Positions 6,513-10,149 of a DNA stretch of 10,149 nucleotides are shown in pieces. The notes under the pieces were generated by a model that was not told the origin of the DNA, made no database searches, and was given only the letters and a program-made list of their open reading frames with translations. The number at the start of each line of letters is the position of its first letter. Position 1 is the first letter of the stretch. Origin of the DNA: an uncultured Lachnospiraceae bacterium (GTDB lineage: Bacteria > Bacillota > Clostridia > Lachnospirales > Lachnospiraceae); assembly GCA_902782815.1 (NCBI GenBank), contig CACZOS010000313.1, positions 1 through 10,149 on the forward strand, given 5' to 3'. Made by a program: the position numbers and the translations under genes.

Positions 6513-6998
6513 ATGATGTACAAACAGGAAATCTATGATTACCTTTCAGAAAAAGGAATAAAGTACGAAGCCACGGAGCACCAGGCTGTCTATAACATGG
6601 AAGAACTTGACGCGTTGGCCCTGCCATATCCTGACAGGGACGCGAAAAATCTCTTTGTCCGGGATGATAAGAAGAGAAATTATTACCTGATCACCGTAAA
6701 AGGAGACAAAAAGGTGAATCTCAAGGAGTTCAGAAAAGCTCATGGACTTCGTAACCTGTCCTTTGCCTCCGCTGAAGACCTGATGGCCATCATGGGGCTG
6801 ATTCCCGGGGCAGTGACCCCGCTGGGACTCTTGAATGACGAGGAGAGAAAAGTAATCCTCTATCTGGATCAGGAATTCGGTGAGGGCCTGATCGGAATCC
6901 ATCCCAACGATAATACTGCCACAGTCTGGCTGAAAGCCGGAGATCTGGCAGATCTCATCCGGGAACACGGAAATGAAGTAAACCCGGTTGATATATAA
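6513..6998 (+). CDS. PrdX/YbaK-type aminoacyl-tRNA deacylase (prolyl-tRNA editing family)
   Basis: A 161-residue cytoplasmic protein of the prolyl-tRNA synthetase INS-like editing superfamily. These free-standing domains hydrolyse mischarged tRNA, most often Ala-tRNA(Pro), protecting translation accuracy. Recognisable blocks are DAKNLFVRD (43-51) with K45, LITVKGDKKVNLK (59-71), LSFASAEDL (82-90), PGAVTPLGLLND (98-109) and IHPNDNTATVWL (129-140), all in the order seen in PrdX/ProXp proteins. Length is normal. AAAGGAG at 6497-6503 is 9 bases from the first of two adjacent ATG codons, so 6513 is preferred over 6516. It precedes the second ferredoxin-fused reductase by 56 bases without a terminator, so read-through is likely. 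Exact amino acid specificity cannot be read from the sequence. Confidence 0.93.
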   Translation: MMYKQEIYDYLSEKGIKYEATEHQAVYNMEELDALALPYPDRDAKNLFVRDDKKRNYYLITVKGDKKVNLKEFRKAHGLRNLSFASAEDLMAIMGLIPGAVTPLGLLNDEERKVILYLDQEFGEGLIGIHPNDNTATVWLKAGDLADLIREHGNEVNPVDI

Positions 6999-7054
6999 TG
7001 CAGAAAAAGAGAGCTCAGAGCAGTACATTAACTTTCTAAAAAGAGGAGATCAAC

Positions 7055-8239
7055 ATGTCAGAAACCAATATCAGCATGAACCCGGAAGAGGAAATCAATA
7101 AGATCGGATTCGGATTCCTGCGGCTTCCCCAGGTGGATGTACCGGGAGCTGACCGGAATCTGGAGGCAGACAAGAAGCCTGAGAAGATCTGTGACTGGGA
7201 GAAGATCAATAAACTGGTGGACCGGTATTTCGAACTGGGAGGCAAATATATCGATACCGCATATACCTACCTGGACGGACAGAGTGAAATGGCGGTAAAA
7301 AAATGTGTGGTTGAGCGGAAACCCAGGAAAAGCTTCTTCCTGTCGGAGAAACTTCCGGGCTACCTCTGTAAATCCTATGAAGATTGTGAAAAATATTTTC
7401 AGGAAGAACTGGAGAGATGCGGCGTAGATTATTTTGATGTCTTCATGCTGCACTGGCTCAATCAGAAAAACTATGCCATCGCGGAGAAAAACGACGAGTT
7501 CCGATTTTTAAGGGAGAAAAAAGAGCAGGGTCTGGCCAGAAGAATCGGGTTCTCCTTCCATGACAGTGCGGAACTTCTTGATGAGATTCTGACCAGACAT
7601 CCGGAGATTGATGTTGTCCTGATCCAGATCAACTTCCTTGACTGGGATTCCGCAGGCATCGAATCGGGGAAATGTTATGATATCGTGATGAAGCATGGAA
7701 AGAAGGTATTTGTCATGGAACCGGTAAAAGGCGGATCCCTGGCTTCTTTGCCCGAGGAGGCGGAGGAATATCTTCGGGGAGTTCATCCTGACTGGACACC
7801 TTCTGACTGGGCCTTGCGTTTTGTCCAGTCCCTGCCCGGAGTGGAGCTTTGTTTAAGCGGCATGAATGAACTGACCCACATCGAGGCCAACCTCAGGAAG
7901 TTTCACCCCTTCACTGACCGGGAGAAAGAAGCCCTTTTCCATGTCAGGGGAATCATAGAAAGCAAAACTGCGGTCCCCTGTACCGGCTGCCGCTACTGTG
8001 TAAGCCATTGCCCCATGAACATCCCGATCCCGGAGTTTTTCAAAATGTACAACGAGAAGAAGCGGTATCCCCAGGACGGATGGAAGATCATCCCCACCTA
8101 CCGTCAGATGACCCGGACCTGCGGAAAAGCTTCCGACTGTATAGAATGCCACAGCTGTGAGCAGCACTGCCCCCAGCATATCCCCATAGCGGAGAAGATC
8201 CTGAGGGTGAAATATTCCTTCGAGAGAGACCTGGTCTGA
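7055..8239 (+). CDS. Second aldo/keto reductase with C-terminal ferredoxin domain
   Basis: A 394-residue paralogue of the protein at 71-1207 and of the same fold order: TIM-barrel reductase then two 4Fe-4S motifs. Tetrad residues are D67 and Y72 (YIDTAYTYLDGQSE), K99 (SEKLPGY) and H133 (MLHWLN). Cluster cysteines are C309/C312/C315/C319 and C362/C365/C368/C372, each set followed by Pro. Compared with the first copy it has a longer N-terminus and a longer loop between the clusters (QDGWKIIPTYRQMTRTC). Its sequence has diverged well beyond a recent duplication, so the two probably have different substrates. Start supported by AGAGGAG 5 to 6 bases ahead of ATG 7055. It ends 36 bases before a strong terminator, closing the unit that began with the tRNA deacylase. 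Confidence 0.93.
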   Translation: MSETNISMNPEEEINKIGFGFLRLPQVDVPGADRNLEADKKPEKICDWEKINKLVDRYFELGGKYIDTAYTYLDGQSEMAVKKCVVERKPRKSFFLSEKLPGYLCKSYEDCEKYFQEELERCGVDYFDVFMLHWLNQKNYAIAEKNDEFRFLREKKEQGLARRIGFSFHDSAELLDEILTRHPEIDVVLIQINFLDWDSAGIESGKCYDIVMKHGKKVFVMEPVKGGSLASLPEEAEEYLRGVHPDWTPSDWALRFVQSLPGVELCLSGMNELTHIEANLRKFHPFTDREKEALFHVRGIIESKTAVPCTGCRYCVSHCPMNIPIPEFFKMYNEKKRYPQDGWKIIPTYRQMTRTCGKASDCIECHSCEQHCPQHIPIAEKILRVKYSFERDLV

Positions 8240-8275
8240 TACCGAGGTCAGTTTTTCAATCTTCTTAACCTTATG

Positions 8276-8343
8276 AAAGCCATTGTGCTGAACCTGCCCG
8301 TTTTTTCAGAGAAATGAGGCAGATTCAGTACAATGGCTTTTTT
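8276..8343 (+). terminator. Long intrinsic terminator after the second reductase
   Basis: The left arm 8276-8298 (AAAGCCATTGT, CTGAA, CTGCC blocks) pairs with 8318-8340 (GGCAG, TTCAG, ACAATGGCTTT) with only two mismatched positions, around a 19-base loop. Six T residues (8338-8343) close the structure on the plus strand. Confidence 0.85.
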
Positions 8344-8351
8344 AAATGTCG

Positions 8352-8381
8352 TGTGACACTTCTGTGACAGAGGCTGTGATA
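8352..8381 (+). promoter_or_regulatory. Three phased TGTGAYA direct repeats upstream of the secreted protein gene
   Basis: TGTGACA (8352), TGTGACA (8363) and TGTGATA (8375) are spaced 11 and 12 bases, about one helical turn each. Such phasing is typical of operators for response regulators that bind direct repeats. It lies between the previous terminator and the start at 8442. No convincing -35/-10 pair was found here. Confidence 0.35.
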
Positions 8382-8441
8382 TCTTATGGTCAGAAAGGGA
8401 AACAAATAACGAACAAAAACAAAGAAAAGGGAGATATGATT

Positions 8442-8846
8442 ATGAAAAAGAGAATTTTATTATTTGCAGCACTGTTTTTAGTACTTATCGGAATGGCATT
8501 CGGGCCGGCAAAGATCGCTCAGGCAAAAAGAGTCAACTTAAACCGGTTAAACGGAAAATACTATGCGATGGAGCACAATACCAAGATTAAAGTGAGCAAG
8601 AACAGAGCCCGCATTAAGGGATTCCTTAACGGATATGGAGACCAGAAGGATGCGGGTAGAGTGAACAAATCCTTCCGGCTGGCCAAAAATGTAAAATATT
8701 CTTTCGGGGAAGAAGTAAATGAGATGATCACAAATGAAAGAATTCCCAAATCTGAATTCGTAAACCTGCTTTATGAGGGTTACAGCTGTGTAAATATCAG
8801 ATTCAGGAATGGTAAGATCACAGAAATGAAGATAGTATATGACTGA
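8442..8846 (+). CDS. Small secreted protein of unknown function
   Basis: A 134-residue precursor with a clear signal peptide: MKKR, a hydrophobic core (LLFAALFLVLIGMAF) and an AQA site, predicting cleavage after residue 28. The mature 106 residues are basic, Cys-free and rich in Asn, Lys and Arg, with a likely beta-rich pattern and the ending NIRFRNGKITEMKIVYD. No family was recognised. ATG 8442 is preferred over the in-frame ATG 8436 because AAGGGAG (8427-8433) is 8 bases from the former and only 2 from the latter; a longer frame from 8346 lacks a ribosome site and would bury the signal peptide. The gene is monocistronic, between two terminators, with a repeat-containing upstream region suggesting its own control. 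Confidence 0.85.
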   Translation: MKKRILLFAALFLVLIGMAFGPAKIAQAKRVNLNRLNGKYYAMEHNTKIKVSKNRARIKGFLNGYGDQKDAGRVNKSFRLAKNVKYSFGEEVNEMITNERIPKSEFVNLLYEGYSCVNIRFRNGKITEMKIVYD

Positions 8847-8892
8847 TCCGGAACGAAAAACAGCATTCAGTTTTCCTCATAAAATGATAAAT

Positions 8893-8969
8893 AAAAAGAC
8901 GGCGTCTTAGTGAAAATCCTGCCCATTCCAAAAAGAAAGAGAGGATTGCTGCTGAGACGCCGCCTTTTT
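8893..8969. terminator. Bidirectional terminator with nested second stem
   Basis: AAAAAGACGGCGTCTTAG (8893-8910) pairs with CTGAGACGCCGCCTTTTT (8952-8969) over 18 positions with one mismatch and one G-U pair. The interior contains a further AATCCT/AGGATT stem. A-tracts on the left and T-tracts on the right give U-runs in both directions, fitting its place between converging genes. Confidence 0.85.
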
Positions 8970-8984
8970 AATATAACGGATACT

Positions 8985-9731
8985 TTACAGCACTTTGCTG
9001 AGGAAGTCGATGGTACGGGGCTGCCGGGGATGGTCAAATACCTCCTCGGGAGTCCCCTCTTCCACGATATAACCGCTGTCCATAAAGAGGACCCTGTCCG
9101 CCACTTCCCGGGCGAAGCCCATCTCATGAGTGACGATCACCATGGTCATCCCGTCCAGGGCGAGCTGCTTCATGACCGCCAGAACCTCCCCGACCATCTC
9201 CGGGTCCAGGGTGGAAGTAGGTTCGTCAAAAAGCATGATGTCGGGATTCATGCAGAGGGCCCTGGCTATGGCCACCCTCTGTTTCTGCCCGCCGGAAAGC
9301 TGATCGGGATAATCATCCTTCTTTTCTTCCAGACCCACTCTTTTGAGCATGTGGAGAGCACGTTCGGCCGCCTCATCAGGTGAAGCCTTTTTTAAGTCCA
9401 CCGGGGCCAGGATCAGGTTGCGCATGACATTCATATTGCTGAAGAGATTGAAATGCTGGAAAACCATACCGATGTTTTCTCGGACCTTGTTGATATCCGT
9501 AGCTTTGTCGGTGATGTCAAAACCGTCGATCACCACGGTGCCGTCGGTGGTCTCCTCCAGCTTGTTCAGACAGCGCAGGAAAGTGGATTTGCCGGAACCT
9601 GATGGTCCGATGATGACCACGACCTCCCCCTGACGGATATCCACGGAAATGTCCTTGAGGACCTCATGCTTTCCGAAACATTTGCGCAGATGGGAAACAT
9701 GGATTTTTACATTAGACATGTCTTCGGCCAC
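8985..9731 (-). CDS. Polar amino acid ABC importer, ATP-binding subunit
   Basis: A 248-residue GlnQ/HisP/ArtP-type ATPase that powers uptake of a polar amino acid from a solute-binding protein. Motifs: Walker [10 protein letters not shown] (42-50), Q-loop Q92, signature LSGGQ (145-149), Walker B LFDE (167-170), D-loop region TLDPE and switch H202 in THEM. Length is standard. The start is a GTG at 9731, since GAGGAGG lies 7 bases ahead, whereas the internal ATG at 9719 has no good ribosome site. With this start the gene overlaps the permease by 20 bases, giving translational coupling. The substrate (glutamine, arginine, cystine or other) cannot be told from the ATPase. The substrate-binding protein gene is not in the window and may lie beyond the right edge. 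Confidence 0.96.
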   Translation of the reverse strand: MAEDMSNVKIHVSHLRKCFGKHEVLKDISVDIRQGEVVVIIGPSGSGKSTFLRCLNKLEETTDGTVVIDGFDITDKATDINKVRENIGMVFQHFNLFSNMNVMRNLILAPVDLKKASPDEAAERALHMLKRVGLEEKKDDYPDQLSGGQKQRVAIARALCMNPDIMLFDEPTSTLDPEMVGEVLAVMKQLALDGMTMVIVTHEMGFAREVADRVLFMDSGYIVEEGTPEEVFDHPRQPRTIDFLSKVL

Positions 9732-10149
9732 GGTTCAACCTCCTCTCAAGTACCTTTGCCAGTTTGGAAAGGGCAAGGATGACGATCAGGTACATCACAG
9801 CCACCACCGCCCACACCTGCAGGGACTTAAAGGTGATGGATACAACGTTTTTCGCGGTATTGACCAGTTCCGGGAATCCGATTACCGAAAGGATGGACGT
9901 ATCCTTCAGAGTGATGATGAACTGGTTGATGATGCTCGGGATCATGGTCCGGATAGCCTGGGGCAGCACTACTCTCTGCATACCCCGCCAGTAAGGAAGA
10001 CCCAGACTCCTGGCCGCCTCCATCTGGCCGGGATCCACAGACTGGATGCCGGCACGGATGATCTCCGCCATGTAGGCGCCGCAGTTTAAGGCAAGACAGG
10101 CGGTACCGGCCTGGAGGGCAGTCAGGGTGAGCTGGATGTGCAGGATATT
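9712..10149 (-). CDS. Polar amino acid ABC importer permease, C-terminal part
   Basis: The frame is open to the right edge, giving 145 residues of a HisM/GlnP-type permease whose N-terminus is outside the window; an internal Met at 10071 is not the start. The conserved [15 protein letters not shown] block and the following [15 protein letters not shown] form the cytoplasmic EAA loop that docks to the ATPase. Later segments include [17 protein letters not shown], the [10 protein letters not shown] stretch and a last hydrophobic helix near [16 protein letters not shown]. It precedes and overlaps the ATPase gene by 20 bases, consistent with one importer operon read right to left. Confidence 0.94.
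   Translation of the reverse strand, partial: NILHIQLTLTALQAGTACLALNCGAYMAEIIRAGIQSVDPGQMEAARSLGLPYWRGMQRVVLPQAIRTMIPSIINQFIITLKDTSILSVIGFPELVNTAKNVVSITFKSLQVWAVVAVMYLIVILALSKLAKVLERRLNRGRRHV
9737..9745 (-). promoter_or_regulatory. Ribosome binding site deciding the GTG start of the ABC ATPase
   Basis: GAGGAGGTT on the minus strand, inside the end of the permease gene, lies 7 bases upstream of GTG 9731. It is the only strong site near either candidate start. Confidence 0.75.

Overview
The window looks like chromosomal DNA from an anaerobic Firmicute, most likely a gut or rumen clostridium of the Lachnospiraceae type. The signs are strong AAAGGAGG-type ribosome binding sites, two aldo/keto reductases fused to bacterial ferredoxin domains, a PrdX-type tRNA-editing protein, a radical SAM/SPASM maturase and moderate GC content. 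No mobile element, integrase, tRNA, rRNA or CRISPR array was seen. The species assignment is inference.

Layout. (1) 71-1691 (+): ferredoxin-fused aldo/keto reductase followed after one base by msrA, ending at a long hairpin. (2) 1746-2477 (-): a protein whose sequence pattern resembles ferredoxin-dependent bilin reductases (PcyA/HY2 superfamily), unexpected in a non-photosynthetic Firmicute. It is transcribed divergently from (3) 2600-4952 (+): a cytoplasmic leucine-rich-repeat protein with six exact 21-residue repeats, a small Cys-free protein with three YGPPE-x-aromatic repeats, and a radical SAM/SPASM enzyme that overlaps it by 8 bases. This third block looks like a RiPP-type system (repeat-bearing precursor plus maturase) and is the most interesting part of the window. 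(4) 4961-6376 (-): a MATE-family multidrug/organic cation exporter, convergent with the radical SAM gene only 8 bases away. (5) 6513-8239 (+): PrdX/YbaK-type aminoacyl-tRNA deacylase and a second ferredoxin-fused aldo/keto reductase, closed by a strong terminator. (6) 8442-8846 (+): a small secreted protein of unknown function, preceded by three helically phased TGTGAYA repeats. (7) 8985-10149 (-): ATPase and permease (cut by the window edge) of a polar amino acid ABC importer, separated from the small secreted gene by a bidirectional terminator.

Working together: the AKR-msrA pair and the second AKR suggest flavin-free NAD(P)H/ferredoxin redox chemistry plus oxidative-damage repair. The bilin-reductase-like protein, if real, would also draw electrons from ferredoxin. 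The LRR protein, YGPP protein and SPASM enzyme are probably one transcription unit. The MATE gene is close enough to be a possible exporter of the mature product, but its orientation argues against co-transcription. All intergenic gaps are shorter than 300 bases.
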